DNA of 64,000 nt from Patiria pectinifera (GCA_029964075.1 CM057136.1:806001-870000), one strand, 5' to 3'. Shown: positions 1-13,475, counted from the first letter of the stretch. A program made the numbers and translations. The notes: generated by a model not told the origin, from the sequence alone.

Positions 1-1250
1 CAGTGAATAAACACAATGTATATAATGTAGGATACATTTGTACGTGCAAACTGACCTATCACGGTTTGCGAGTTAGCCACGCCCCTTGGACAACCTTATG
101 GGATTTTTGTACGTAAAGTTTTGTTTGTCTCTGATTTTGCGTGTTTCACGTCCTTTTGTACATCATGTAATTGGACAATATTTCCAAGCTGCGTTGACGT
201 GATTCTACCACGATAGGTTAATTGGTTGGAGACAGAAATGGTACCGTGCAAAAACTTGGCCATAACAAACACATTGGGATCCACAGAAGATTGTTTTGTT
301 AGTGGTAATATGTTGCAGCAATTTTTGGGCATCAATTACATTGTACAAACAAATTAGATTTGAAAAGGGATGTTCGTTGTAGCCACGTTCTTCTGAAGTA
401 ATTTTAAACCTGCAAACTCAGTGAATGAACTTAAAACTTGCAATGTATGGGTGCACTGTATATTTTCATTTATGATGTTTGTCGTGATTGGGGGATAGGT
501 TTTTGACAAAATAGACGTCTCCGTATATTACGAGTAATAATGAAAAAGTACCTTCATCATAATTGGTGGAAACAGAGGGGGTGTTCTTTGCAAGCCAATC
601 AGCAGGGTCGTAAGACAACTGGTAGGTTGAGAACTATTGAAACAGGTAAGAAAAAGGACATACTAAAATTGTGAATCTGAATATGCAAATTGATTTAGAG
701 TCTAAAGATTTTCATTGGACAGACAAAAAAATCATCCCTTCAACAACTGAAAGGACAACAGGAAAAAAAAAACTCCACTCCAAAATAACCCACAGACTCT
801 TGGCTACAGCTCTTGTTTTTAAAAAAATGAAGTCTCAAACGCATTTTTCTGTTTTCTTTCTGAAACTCCCACACTAACCTATGGTAAAGGTCATGAATAA
901 CAATCACCAATATTCAATAGTTTGAGCTCATCGGTGAACTCTTTCCCCATTTAGCATAGCCTGTTTGTTTGTCAAATAAAATATTTCCTTATTTAGATAA
1001 TGTCAGCACACAGGCCAAATATGGACCTTTTACTGACAATTACATTTATTTTTGGCTTTACTTACACAACCCTGTCTAATTTTAACAAAGTGGTTTATTT
1101 TAGGACAGGATATCAAGGCTATTTTAAACCATTGGAAAGTTGCCAAGTACAGTTTGCAATACCACGGTTCAATCTTAACAGTTTGTCCAAAAACCAAATG
1201 TGAATTGTACAGACATGCACATGTACATCTCTGCATTACGATTGCTTTAA

Positions 1251-1765
1251 AGGGAATATACATCATTTGCTTTTGCTGTAGTTTTCAGAAATGGATGGAA
1301 TTGGGGGGTTGGAAATATATAGCAAATATAGTTACACTGACTTTTTTTGAGGTTTTGGGTTCGAAAATGCTTTAAAAACCAAGAAAAACAATCATTTTCC
1401 TGTAGTCTGGTTCCCTGACTCCATTTAAGAAGAAACAGAGCAGATTACATACATTGGGGAATTGTAAGGTCAGGGAACCAGTCTAGCTGGCTTGTACCTG
1501 TTCTTAGGTGTGTAATCGATTGCAAACAAGTGCGATGGTCAATTGGGGCCGTATTTGAAAAAAAGCCGGTTTTTTTCCAACGCTAGTCAGCCGACCAGCG
1601 TTGGAAATTGATACAAAAATACCACTTTTCTTGAAAATGACAGTATTCCAGGTGCCATGATTTTACAGGATGCTTTACACTGTCATTCACTAACAGTCCA
1701 GCAAGGTATTTCACAATGATTTGGTAGTTTTATTTTTTGATGTTTGCAAATGTTGTATTTTCCCT
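1251..1765 (+). mobile_element. TTAA-flanked palindromic MITE, copy 1
   Basis: Flanked by TTAA (1247-1250, 1766-1769). Termini AGGGAATATACATCATTTGC and the inverted GCAAATGTTGTATTTTCCCT. Inside are an inverted pair around ctggttccctgac / gtcagggaaccag (about 1407-1484) and a 28-bp palindrome at 1577-1604 with two mismatches. TTAA targets are typical of piggyBac-type elements, but the terminal bases are unlike the usual CCC start. No coding capacity. Confidence 0.8.
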
Positions 1766-2578
1766 TTAAATATGATCATGCCACTGCAAAGTGTGCAGAT
1801 TAATACTCTTTGGACCTCAAGTTGAAAAAGATAAAAACCAACAAAAATAGCAGCTCTGGCAGAAATGCTGATTGTAAACGTCCTTAGATCAACAAGAGGG
1901 TACAATGACATACTGGTTGCATTGTTAGCCATAACAATGCTTATTGAGTATTTGCATTTGGCCACAAATAATCTTTGCATTATATAAATTGCACGTAGGC
2001 CACCATATTGACATAACTGTGGGGGTCAGAGGTCATGTTGCACTTGCTGGCAGCTACATGTAAGAACTATTTTCAGCAGCAAAAAAATCTGTCCAACTTG
2101 CTTCAAACCCACACTTAACCCTCTGACTGGCCTAGTCAACTATTCAGGCAAATCCTATAGGTACAATCCTACAAAGGTTGTTCACATTCATGACATTGCT
2201 GGTTACCCATATCCCTTGCATCATAATGCACAGGATGTATTCAGGGCAGGAGCTTCATGATGACATATTGACTAGCATTTGAAATGAGAAATTCACACGT
2301 TTGCTATTATTTGGCAAACTCAATAATAGCAATGAACTTGCTCTAAGCAATATCGTCTGGCAGTGTGTGGCAACAAGCATTTCTGCTGACATTAACCCCA
2401 ACCGCCTAGACCCTTTTGGCTAAGAACTGAAGAACCATCATATCCTCAATCCTGCCACCATGTAAAAATTGAATACATGCCTCAATCCTCCAAAAATCAT
2501 TTTATCTTTTGAATTTGATGATGTGGAAGATGACCATTGCCTCAATCCTTCAAATTCTGTCAACAATCACTGTTAATA

Positions 2579-3042
2579 CAGGGTGTCCCAAAAAATCAAC
2601 CACACGTAACAATTGTGAACAATAAGCCATACATATAGGTGAACAATTGTTACGTGTGGTTGATTTACAAATAGGTATTTTTAGTCAAAGTCCAATAAAT
2701 GGACAATGCCATGGTTGGTTGGTTTTCTCTTGTTTGCTTGACAACAACTGATGACTGGTCTTTCATAATAGATACCAAGTAGAATTTTTGAAAAGCACAC
2801 TTGACAAAAATCGACATTTTAAAATTGGTGATTTGAGTCCCCAGCGCAGTTGGCAAATGGCGGCGAGTTCATATTTAAACATTTTTGTCCCTAGTGGATG
2901 GATAGTATGATCCAATTTTGTTGGTAGATAACAACCAAGACACATAGCATTCTTACCATGCATAATAAGAACATTTATGCATTCAGGTTTGCTTGAATTT
3001 GTAAAAAAAGGAAAGTGGAGCATTTTTTGGGGGGACACCCTG
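2579..3042 (+). mobile_element. Mariner-like MITE (TA target)
   Basis: Terminal inverted repeats CAGGGTGTCCCAAAAAA and the inverse at the right end (about 3024-3042), flanked by TA on both sides. A strong hairpin with arms tcaaccacacgtaacaatt lies at 2598-2664. 464 bp, no transposase. Confidence 0.75.
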
Positions 3043-3258
3043 TACATCAAATAAGGCAGAGCGAATAATATCAAGAAGCAGTTCGGATGGTATCCAGTAT
3101 AAAAGTTATGTATCCTCCAAAATCAATCTACACTGTTTGGCCATTCAGCCTCAATCCTCCAAACTCCTCCACAGCCACCTGGTAGATTTTGGAGGATTGA
3201 AGGGGGTTAGGATTTTGAATGCATCCAGCATTCATTTCTTAATCTTCAGTTTGGTTAC

Positions 3259-6200
3259 CTCATGTTCCCTTTTCACCATGCCCACATCCAAGTCATGGGT
3301 CCAGCGTGGGCGCTTGGCATCAATCTCTCCAAAGTCATGGATAGCCCTTCTCAGGCTGGCCATGTCTGCCTTGAAGCTGAGAGAGGTGTCCTCCAGTGGT
3401 TGTAGATTCAGTAGGTCCAGTCTAAACATGAACAATATAAAACAAATGGTTTCAATCCATGTGTTTCTCTTTCACAGTGGCTAAGAATTTTCTTACAGGT
3501 CTACTAAAATGTCAACCACATAATAAAGCAATTCGATTTATTAGGGCAAAATTTCACCTTGGGTTAATAGGGCACAGAGTAGTAGTGGTAGTGTACACGA
3601 ATTGAATCATTAGGACATGTAGGAGAAGTAAAAATCTGACAAACTTCACAATTTAAACAGGGAATACATGATTAATTTGACAGATTTAAAGTGATGTCCT
3701 ATGGCGTTTGAGTCAATGTATGATCTTGCCATTTCCAGCAGGTACAACATGTACTACATTAGAACTGGAATATATGTACTGGTTAGCCACACTCGTAATT
3801 TGAAAGGGAATATACAACATTTGCTTTTGCTGTAATTTTCAGAAATGGATGGATTTGGGGGTTTAGTATTTTACAGCAAATTTTGTTACACTGACTTGTT
3901 TGACGTTTTGGGTTCGAAGATGCTGGAAAACCCAAGAAAAAGAATTGTGTTCTTGTAGTCTGGTGCCCTGACCCCACTTAAGATGAAATGGAGCAATTTA
4001 TAGACGTCAGGGAATTGTAAGGTCAGGGAATCAGTCTAGCTGGCTTGTACCCGTTCACAGACCAAATGCAGACTGACTAAATATGATAAATTTGGAGCAG
4101 TGGGCCATGTTTGAAGAAAGCCAGTTTTTTCCAATGCTGGTTCGTCGGCCAACCAGCATAAGAAATCGATACATTGAAAAATACCATTTTTCTTGAAAAT
4201 GTCAGCACACCAGGTGCCATGATTTTACAGGATGCTTTAGACTGTCTTTCACTAAAAGTCCAGTAAGGGTATTTCATAATAATTTGGTAGTTTTGTTTTT
4301 GTTGTTTGCAAATGTTGCTAGTTTTAATCAACTGCTTTCCTTTGACCCCAACCCTTATAAATAGGCCAACGCGCGAGGTCAACAGGAATTATGGCAGCTG
4401 ACCACTCATGCAAATGCTCTGATTATCTATTGGATTACTTTTTTTCATTATCTGTGAATCCAACCACTAGGGCTTTACTCTGGGCCTCAAGGACGCTGAA
4501 TTATCTTTGTGTTCCAATCCATACAAGCCGCACAAGCTATTGTGTTAGATAAGCCTTAGACTAATCCACATACCGGTATAACCTTGATGACGAATAAAAG
4601 CCTGTTATGGCATAGTTGTATGACACAGTTTTTTGGGCGCTTTGTCGATCGTAACTTTGCTGAATTGAGTAGGATCTTAGATCAGGCAAATTCAACACAA
4701 AGTTGCAGTCTTTTTATAGAAGAAGTCTTTTTGAGGTGGCTTGCCCACATGACTCACAATCTTAATGCCGTGCAACATGCAGATTTCGGTAACCTTTACA
4801 TGTAGCACAAAGGAGCATTGAATGCCTGCTTACCTGAGTGCAAACATGGTTCAACTTTATGGAACGAATGTAATCGATTCTCACGAGGGTCTCTGGTTAA
4901 CTCTCTACTATTCAAGCCATTTGTAACTGATAGTACAAAACTGGATGTAACTGAAACTCATGAAGAGGGTCGAGGTTAATAAGGAAATAACCTCACCTTG
5001 ACAAGGCAACTGCCAGTTCTTCATTCAGTGCTTCTCCGTCGTTGTCCTGTCGCTGTGCTAACTCTAGGAGGCGCTGCAGACTGCCTAGCTCGTGCATCAG
5101 ACTAACCAGGTGCTGTTGTAAGAGTTGATCCTGAATGCGTAGAATCACATCCACTTGGTCTAGGAGCCAGACTTCACGGTTACGCAGAGCTTCCAGCTGG
5201 CGTGAAAGGGCGGCATGGATGTCACTCTTGGCCTGAACGAAAAGAGCAATATTTAGAGAAATTTAGCAATGTTCTTTGAACAGAGGGGCTCAGAAGGTCT
5301 TTTTCTGTAGTGAGGATTAAACAAGAAAAGACCCCTTGTGACATACAAGGGGTTTGCAGTGAGAATCTTGGCTTGGCTGCTGGTTTAGAATTCGCCAATC
5401 AGAACTGAGAAGGATTACAAAATGGTTGTCATTTTATATTTTATATATCATCCTTCAAAGGCAAAATCTTTTCAGCGAAATGAAACTGATGGGATGTTGC
5501 TGTCAAAGCATTACGTTGTTGGAAAGACCTCGGTAATCTCTAATGCATCCAAGTACTGTCCCCACAAAAACCTCCTTTGATTTTGAATGCAGGAATACAC
5601 TTTGTTATACATGTTATATTGTGAGGACTGGATTTTTTTCAAAACACGCAACCATTCTTACATAAGTTGGTAATACTGTAAACAACAAGTGAAGCACATT
5701 TCTGAGGCTATCAATATTTGAAGGACAGCGTTTGTAGTTATTTCAGAAACAGAGTTAAGTGGGTGTGCCAGGTTCGTGGTGGCCAATATCTGCATTTCAA
5801 ACAGGGGCACACTACAGACCTGTACGTGGTGTTGTAAACAAACTCTTTGTTGTTGACTCGCATACAAATGTACATCTATTGACTATTGAGCATTTCTTAA
5901 GGTTTGATCAACTTACATATCAAGCATGCCAAGCAAAGCTATAAAAGTATTAGGCCTAATTACATGTATCTGACATTTGCAGAAAAATCAAAACTTGGCT
6001 TGGAACCAACAATGGTGCCTTCATTCACTAGAATGATTCCCTGAACAGAAGTCTTTTATGCCTGTGTCACCTTTTCATTGATTACATTCGGGTACACGTA
6101 CAGTAGTTAAGTTTTTACTTTTTCAGTGACTGCCCGCTTTTTATTAGGTCAATCATTGTTGATTTTCCATGTCACTCACGTCGGCCTGCAGACAACAATG

Positions 6201-7110
6201 GCAGGCATCAGCCTTTGTCAAATTTAAGTTTAAACATGGCTAAATGTTTAAACATTTGAACAATAAGTAACATATTGCTAAACGTTTACAAAATTGAATG
6301 CGAAGTCACACCCTTAACCTGAGTTCAAATTCAATAATCACCAATAAATTCAAAGTAATCGTTGAAGAGTGAATGCCTCAGTGAACAGTATCAATGCCTT
6401 TGGCATTTGCAAGGTACATGTACATGTACATGTACACCGGAACGTAGCAGGAAAGCACAATACGATTCTTTGAAGTTGTCAAGGCTATTCTGTTTATCCA
6501 TAATAAAAAAAACTATTTATCAGTTTATACATGAATTTGGGCAAACAGAGTTGATGTCTGGGTTTATCTGAACATAACTTTTTTTCTGAACAAGTCTGTA
6601 GTCTGGACTTCAAAAGAACCTATGTACATGTTTGTATGTTCAATGCATGAACATCTTTTTTTTTTATTAACCGTCTTTCTTGATTTTTTTAAGTACACCA
6701 CACAAGGAAGTGATGAGGTTTACTTTAAAATCAACATTCAAGTCAACATCCGAGCAGGATTGAACCAATAACTTCCATTACAGTGAATAAAACAAATTAT
6801 CAAGGCACATATCTTGACAATGAAATATATTCAGCTGTACGGTGATGAATTCAATAAGGCCATCAATCATGTATCTAGGCTCTACAATCTAGCTTGCACC
6901 AGCAAAATCTTGTAAAACAAGGTTTTGCATTTCTGATCAGAAAGTTTGATGATATTAAGTATTGAAGCTGGTGATGCAGATTTGAAGACTTACCCCGAGG
7001 GCGCTGTTGTTAAGCTGCTGCTGCTTGTCTGCGATGCTGGCTATAGCATCTTGGATGCAGACCACCTTACGCTGCACCTCTACCAGGACATCTTCACAAC
7101 CGTCAGCCAT
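3259..7110 (-). CDS. NCOA4: NCOA4 homologue, N-terminal ARA70 domain, 3' end not found
   Basis: Three coding exons on the minus strand: 7110-6994 (117 bp, starts ATG), 5232-4997 (236 bp) and 3421-3259 (163 bp), each with GT/AG borders and compatible phases, giving 172 residues. The protein resembles the N-terminal ARA70 domain of vertebrate NCOA4, the receptor that takes ferritin to autophagosomes. The clearest block is residues 48-66, with LSRQLEALRNREVWL lining up with the human ISRHLECLRSREVWL; later LSRLDLLNLQPLEDTSLSF and the stretch around AIHDFGEID also align with the human protein. The region is helical and probably coiled coil. Exon 3 ends at a codon boundary with donor gtaacc. The C-terminal part, which binds ferritin in vertebrates, was not found in 1-3258, so it is beyond the window or unrecognised. 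The start follows an AG acceptor about 18 bp upstream (tgggtcag), so a non-coding 5' exon is likely. Family assignment is from remembered similarity; function is inferred. Confidence 0.85.
3804..4326 (+). mobile_element. TTAA palindromic MITE, copy 2 (degenerate)
   Basis: Same order of parts as the element at 1251-1765: AGGGAATATACAACATTTGC start, ctggtgccctgac / gtcagggaatcag inverted pair, decayed palindrome at 4133-4160, and a GCAAATGTTG end whose last bases are lost. No intact TTAA pair. Confidence 0.7.
5233..6993. other. NCOA4 intron 1
   Basis: No gene or clear transposon seen. Holds an ACATGT tandem tract at 6415-6436. Confidence 0.5.
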
Positions 7111-8656
7111 GGCAGCTCAGCAAGACCTGACCCAAAACAGACAATAAAGCTGGACTGAAAAGATTCAACAAAGCGTCACATTGAAGGTCCCATTGAAAAG
7201 AAAACCTGTGCACAAACTTAGTACAACTATGGGATCCATGCAGAGAGGTCAACTACAGTGTATTGTACTAGAACAAATACATGTAGGTTTTGAATATTTG
7301 CTTGCTTGGAAAAATGAAATGCAAAAGTTCAGGTTGTGTTTCATCAACCGATGAGAAAACCAATATCTCCGCACATGTACATGTACATGTACATGTCACA
7401 CTATGAACATGTTGAACAACTGAACTAAATTTAAGCGTTGGTATAATCTAACACAGAGGTTACAAAACTGCATGTTATCCTGATTAAATCTCTCTGAATT
7501 AAGACATGTAGGAGAAACGTGGTTTAAAAATATTTTCAAGCCTAGATTCCTTGTTGCAGAATTTAATAAATCTCTTTTTGCGACAGCAAAGTTACTGAGA
7601 ATATTGCAAATTACTGTTCATTCAAATGTTTACCAATCAGGTATGCACTGGGAAGTAAAAAAGGAAGAGGAAGTTCCCACATGTACATGTATATTAGCCA
7701 TGTTAGCTGTTCAAGTGAATTCAAATTTTAATGGCATAAGTGTGAATTGAAAAACAGGGAAATCAGACGATCCGAGAAAAACTTGCATGCCTGCTGAATA
7801 AGCCTTTGTTTACGCTTGTGCTTTTTTATGGGAGCCCGGTGGGGACGACGGTTTCGTATCCCCATAGAAAAGCACACAAGTAAACAAAGTGTGAAGTCAT
7901 CAGTCATGTCAGTGCAGAGGCTTATAAATATAAATACAGCATTAATTTTACCATGAATATAGATCTCTCGCACAGGACGCCATCTTCGTAGGAACAATTA
8001 CAACTGCATGTTACACACCTGCGCATTGCTCAAAATTTGTTAGCACAGCCAATGCGCGTCTCAAAAATTTGATGCCCAAAATGCCTATATGTGTACGTTG
8101 CAATCCGTAGAAAGTGACATCATTTGAGAGAGACCTTTAACTTATGAACAACAACTACACAGAAAAGAATGTTGCACACGTGAGAATTTAAGTGTAATTC
8201 ATAAATACCTAAGACAGTTTACACATTCCTATTGGTCGAGAGCCCGTCACGTGGCCGGTATTAAACGGATGATAAAGACATGGCTAGCTGGTCTTAAACA
8301 CTTTTCCAGTGTCACAATAAAATGTGGACTCCTAAAAATCCAGTGCCTCTTATCGTTTCATTGGTTGAACGTTCACAATCCTCCCGTAGGCATGCGCAAC
8401 ACTACCAGGGAGTCAGAATTTTATAGTTCTAAATTCAAAACGCAACGCGCCACGTGCGTTCTGCGGGACATCGCGCAGAACATGATACGCGCGCGTCAAT
8501 CTCCATAAAAGGGTTGTTTACATCTTACTCGCCAGCTGAACACTCCATTATTTTGCAAAAGGGATGTTTCAAAAAACATAAAGTGAATTTGTTGAACAAA
8601 ATCGGATGTTTTGAACGAATTATATGATTTTCTTTTACCGAAAAGGTATTTATGAA
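7111..8656. other. NCOA4 5' flank
   Basis: Upstream of the NCOA4 start. An ACATGT tract lies at 7374-7396. On the minus strand an AAGATGGCG (YY1-like) word at about 7987-7979 is followed by a possible donor (ATG|gtaaaa, near 7953), which could mark a non-coding first exon ending there. This is inference; no TATA box is evident. Confidence 0.3.
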
Positions 8657-8830
8657 TGGGAATAAATATATATGTGCTCCGTCGGTATTTATCACTCTGT
8701 TTAAGACCACTTAGAGTCTGGGTGCTGATAATTACCCTCGCCTCCGGCTCAGGTAATTATCAGCACCCAGACTCTAAGTGGTCTTAAACAGAGTGATAAA
8801 AACCTCCGGATCACACATTTATTCCCTTAT
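8657..8830. mobile_element. Foldback hairpin element
   Basis: Near-perfect inverted arms of about 60 bp, centred near 8746, with ttatcactctgtttaagacc on the left and its complement to about 8799 on the right. Weaker complementarity extends outward (gggaataaat ... atttattccc). Loop ctcgcctccggctcag. No coding capacity. Confidence 0.75.
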
Positions 8831-9661
8831 TATTGCGTACATTCTGTGAGCGCGTGGTGACAATATTACATGTACATTGTTTTTTTTGTACTGAACTAGA
8901 AATGTTTATCAATTCCAGAATGCTGTTTATCCAGACTCATACACAGTCCAAGGGGAATTATTTCGGCTATTGTGTTGTTACATGTCAACTACAGGTAGGG
9001 CCCCTCTTTCAATTTAGTCCTTAGAGTGTTTTACATGTACATATATACATGTAAGCATTCCAAAATAACTTTAATCAGTCTTCTTTTAAACTTAAATGAC
9101 CTACTGTTTTTGTCATTTTGAAAGTATCTTTAAGTAGAACATGATCCTTGTTTTTTGCAAATCAGTGCGGTTTTGTCCATTCATGGTGCGTCTCAGTGCC
9201 AACCATCTTCATTTGTGTCCTGCGTTTTGTCATCTTTATCGTCAATTGTCCTCAAAAATTAAAACCCTGTCCTGTATGCACGTACACAATGACTGTTGGA
9301 TAAAAAAGTGGATTTTCATAATTTCATTCCCTTATAGAAATGGGATCCATTTGCAAAGGGGTTTAAAATTTTGTTTAAAGTTTCCGGGAATTTTGACGGG
9401 TCCTGAAAGTTTCCGGGAATTTTGTAGGGACCTGGAATATCGGGAATTTGGGGAATTTCAAAGCAAATAAAACAACCTTTAATCTTTTCTCAATTCTAAG
9501 TGATGTTTATAAGATAGGAGTGCTATGAATTAAAAATGCTTGTTTCTATGTTCTTATCACAGATTCATACAGTATTGTGAAACTAAAAGAATGACTAAGA
9601 TTTAATCATAATGGGGGATATCATCTTGCGCATTTTGGGATTTCCAAGATCAGCAACTTAA

Positions 9662-10030
9662 GGCCAAAAAAAAAAAGTCTCCGGTTTCTTGTATGTGCAC
9701 GCGTCGCCGTAGCCATGCGCGTCGGCAAAATGAAAAAGGTTTTTTTTCAATGAAAGATGATGTCTCAAAATCGCCAAACTCACTGGTTTGACTGAAATCC
9801 TGCTGCTGCACAATTAAAACGTGTTTTTAGATTGGGTTATGGTCGAGAATAAGCTTTATGTAAACTCTCTTGACTCCCATATATTTACACTAAGTTTAGT
9901 CGGGCACCATTTGCAGTCATCAGCACACATTGGAAGCAAAAAACCACGTAAAAAAAAAAAAAAAGCCGCGTCGCCGCACCACTTTTTGGGCAAGCTCCAT
10001 ACCAGAAACCGGAGACTTTTTTTGTTGGCC
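9662..10030 (+). mobile_element. Harbinger-like MITE, 3-bp TAA target duplication
   Basis: Ends GGCCAAAAAAAAAAAGTCTCCGG and its inverse, flanked on each side by TAA (9659-9661, 10031-10033). Related elements are at 14582-14962 and 47171-47511. The TWA duplication and GG start fit PIF/Harbinger. Non-coding. Confidence 0.75.
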
Positions 10031-10116
10031 TAATGTTGCATATTTTGGGAATTCCCATAGGGCCTAACTCTAGCATAACCGTAAATACTTAAAAAAAAAA
10101 AAAATCAAGATGGTTT

Positions 10117-11234
10117 GGGAAAGAACCCATACATGTATCTGGCCGTCACTGATTTTCCCCTTCAATATGTCCTAAAAAGTCAAATTTAGCACGAGAAATC
10201 TTGAGGTACAGTCGTTTTCCTAGTTCTGGATTTTTCCTAGTTCCGGATCACTTCAAATAAAAACCTACCTCTTTTGGACTAATCTCCAATAAAAAAAATT
10301 CTGACGAAGTGCATTTTGAAAAGGAAACTGTAAGCTTCCTGATACACACATCTTTTCGATAAAACTTTTAGAAAAGGAATTTTGGCCTGATTTCCCACTC
10401 GCACTTTGACATGTTTGGACCGTTTGTAGAAAATCATGGGAGCTGCGAATTGATGATAAATGTTCTCCTCGGTATTTCTCTCGCACCGTGTGGTTTCGAA
10501 TATTTTTTTTCATTCACTACAGTCGTATAAAGTCTTCCATCGAATGTGAGTTCAATCAAAATAATTTGTAGCGTCTCTAATATTTGAAAATTCGCCAACG
10601 AATGACCGTATGCTTTTGCCTAGTTCAGGATCGCGCGTGCACTTACGACCCAACTACACGCTCGTTAATCAATTTTGTGTGACGTATTCTGTGCTGTGTG
10701 CAAGGTTTTCGGTCCGTGCGCGAGTTCATGCCGTTGCGCTGCAGACAAAAGTTTCAAAATTATTTACGTTAATTCTCTTTTGAAAATTTGCTGGAATTCT
10801 CTTGAATGAACATTTTTGGAAAACTAAATAATACTTTATCAGAAAATGTGCTTGATTTGGGGTGGTTCTGGCTGAAAAATTTATTTTCTCGCTTGATTTT
10901 TTTTTCCGCACGAATCAGTTTTTAATCGATTCGGAACTGATTGAACCGATCCGGAACTAGGAAAAGCGGCATCGGTACTTTTGACATCGTAAAGTCACAA
11001 TAAAGAGAGCTGAAATTTGGGCAATTATTTTGTAGTCTCTCCATCACTCAAGGTAAACTTTTAAACCAGTGTCACTTGAATTCGTGGAGTAGTTGAGCCG
11101 AAAGCAGCCTGAATGATGTTTGCTATCCAGAACTAGCATCGACTAGAAAAACGACTGTATTTAGGCCTACTAGTACTACTAACTGAGAAAAGAGTTAGAA
11201 ATGAAAAGTGATGGCCAGATATGGGAAGCTTTCC
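10117..11234 (+). mobile_element. Transposon with GGAAAGA.. termini
   Basis: Outer ends gggaaagaacccatacatg and, inverted, ccagatatgggaagctttcc, related to the ends of 25575-26490. A second element is nested inside it (10209-11157). No transposase frame. Confidence 0.55.
10209..11157 (+). mobile_element. Nested mariner-like element (TA target)
   Basis: Termini CAGTCGTTTTCCTAGTTC and, inverted, ctagaaaaacgactg, flanked by TA. The word tcctagttc(c/a)gga recurs inside at about 10231, 10619 and, inverted, at 10949. Non-coding. Confidence 0.6.
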
Positions 11235-12955
11235 ACCTCTCAATACATAAATCAAATCAAACAATGCTCAAAGTCAAACTGGATTCATATTCGAAATCGA
11301 AGAGATTTGTCCTTCACCAGTTGACCCGCCGCGCCGGCCGCCTCGGCGGCGGCCATGCGTTGGTTGGAAAAACGCACGTAGGCCTACGCGATCCGACACA
11401 CGCAACAACGGCACGCCACGCGAAGCTAACAAAACATATTTTTAATGAAGAAAATATCTATGATCACCGATATCCTTTCATGTTATTTGGCCAGTGTTAT
11501 AATCATTAATATTATTCGCTGTCCAAGGCAAACAAAATAGTTTATAAATTTCATAGTGGGTCACGTAAACTGGGTCAACGTGGCTAAAATAAACATGAAG
11601 GTCACCGGACAGTAGTCCCCCGTACCGTACGCCATGTTCGCGTAGCCGACCTGCAAACTACATGTACATGGACGTCATTCTTGAACATTTCTTCTTCGAT
11701 TTTCTCACCTTTTTGGAAGAGGTAACCTAAGATTTACTGAAGCTAAAATACTCTATAAATATCCTTCTCACTAAATCTCCGTTATTACTAGAATCACTGA
11801 TGAGATAAAAGAGGAAATACGAGAGGTTTTCTTACCGTCTTTACAGCAGAGTTTCGCTGTGCGTACACGTACGGTGGCCGGCGGTACGGTACGGTGGATC
11901 GACGTGACCGGCGCGGTTATTTTGTGTCGGAATTAAATGCCGGTTATATCTATTCATATATTCATAATTGACCTTTCGCACAAGATGTTGATTGGTCAAA
12001 TCAAGATTGAATGCATAATGTTAAGCTGCCCACCCAGCTAGCTCAGAGAGGTACACAGGTGATGATATGACAGTGATACAGGATAAAGGTACTGCAGGTG
12101 TTATCACGCACACAGAGAATGGACACAAACTACTCACGCCATTTTTTAATGCGCATATCACAATGACAACAGTTGCAGATAGGGATCTGATTTCCTCAAG
12201 GCGTTTATATTTTTATTAAGATGTTGGAATAAAAAAACACTTCGAAATGAGTGCATATATTCTTTTACACCATTATTTGTTTTATTCATAACATATTTGT
12301 ACTGATTTATTTACAATTCAAACAACTAATTTACATGTATTTTAGTTTGTAAGTTAATGTAACTTGTACAAAAATTGCCAAGTACCCACTGGTCGATGGT
12401 GTTCAAGCTTGCTCAATTTAACTTTTTTTATCAAATCATCTGGTGGGCCTGGATGGACTTAAAGGAAACATGCAGTGGAAATTCAGCTCATCTTGTTTGC
12501 ATGCAGATTACTATGTGTTTGCAACAATACATACAAGATCATTGGAAGTGACAAGTGGTGATTTTTCAATTATTAGCAAATCCTTTCATCAATACATGTA
12601 AGAGGGCGCTATTTTGCTTTTGTCACACAAGGTACTCCTTGTCAAAAGTGCATATGAACAGTACAAAAATTAGTCCTTCAAAATTACCCACAAAAAAGTT
12701 TTGAAGAAATATTGGCCACTACTATTGTCCAAGCAAGCTGTTTAACATGACAAACAAGTAAAAAGTTGAATGAACTCCAAGAAAATGAGGAAAAGTTTGA
12801 TATAATTTTGTACACAAAGCTATCACGCTTTGGCTCATGAATATGGAAATTTCATTAGCATAAAAACTCCAATGTTGAAATTTCTCCCTTTTACTGCTAC
12901 AAAGGAGGTGGAAAGTCATAGTTACAACTCTTACATGACAAGAAAAATGTTTTAA

Positions 12956-13475
12956 AGGGAATGTACATCATTGGCTTTTGCTGTAATTTTCAGAAATGAA
13001 CTATTTGAGGGGTTAGTATAATAGATCAAATATTGTTACACTGACATGTTTGAAGTTTTGTGTTCGAAAATGCTGGAAAAACCAAGAAAAACAAAAAAGT
13101 TCAAGTAGTCTGGTTCCTTGACTCCACTAAAGATAAAATGGATCAATTTATAGATGCCGGAAAATTGTAAGGTAAGGGAACCAGTCTAGCTGGCCAGCAC
13201 CCGTTCATGAACATGTAACCAATAGCAAACAAAATTTGGACCGAAAAAAGTGTAAAGTTGAAGCAGTAGTTGAAAAATAGTTAGGTTTTTCCAACGGTGG
13301 TCGGCCGACCACCGTTGGAAATGTATACAAAAATACCATTTTCTTGAAAATGACTGTCTTCGCACTAGGTGCCATTATTTTACAGGATGCTGTCATTTAC
13401 CAACATCCTAGCAAGGTATTTCGTAAAAACTTGGTAGTTTTATTTTTCGATGTTTGCAAATGTTGTATATTCCCT
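12956..13475 (+). mobile_element. TTAA palindromic MITE, copy 3
   Basis: TTAA at 12952-12955 and 13476-13479. AGGGAATGTACATCATTGGC start, TATATTCCCT end. The 28-bp palindrome at 13291-13318 is perfect, with arms CCAACGGTGGTC / GACCACCGTTGG: the G/C changes against the main form occur in both arms. Confidence 0.82.

Larger units (their letters stand above)
1..3258. other. Non-coding sequence left of NCOA4 exon 3
   Basis: Contains the two transposons listed (1251-1765, 2579-3042) and a dispersed word cctcaatcctccaaa (about 2480-2560 and 3148-3200). I found no NCOA4 exon and no supported gene. The minus-strand open frame at 96-335 has no recognisable similarity. Confidence 0.5.

Noticed and set aside
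96-335. 79-codon minus-strand frame as a further NCOA4 exon
   Set aside because: No similarity to NCOA4 beyond chance, and no suitable acceptor/donor pair in the right phase was evident.
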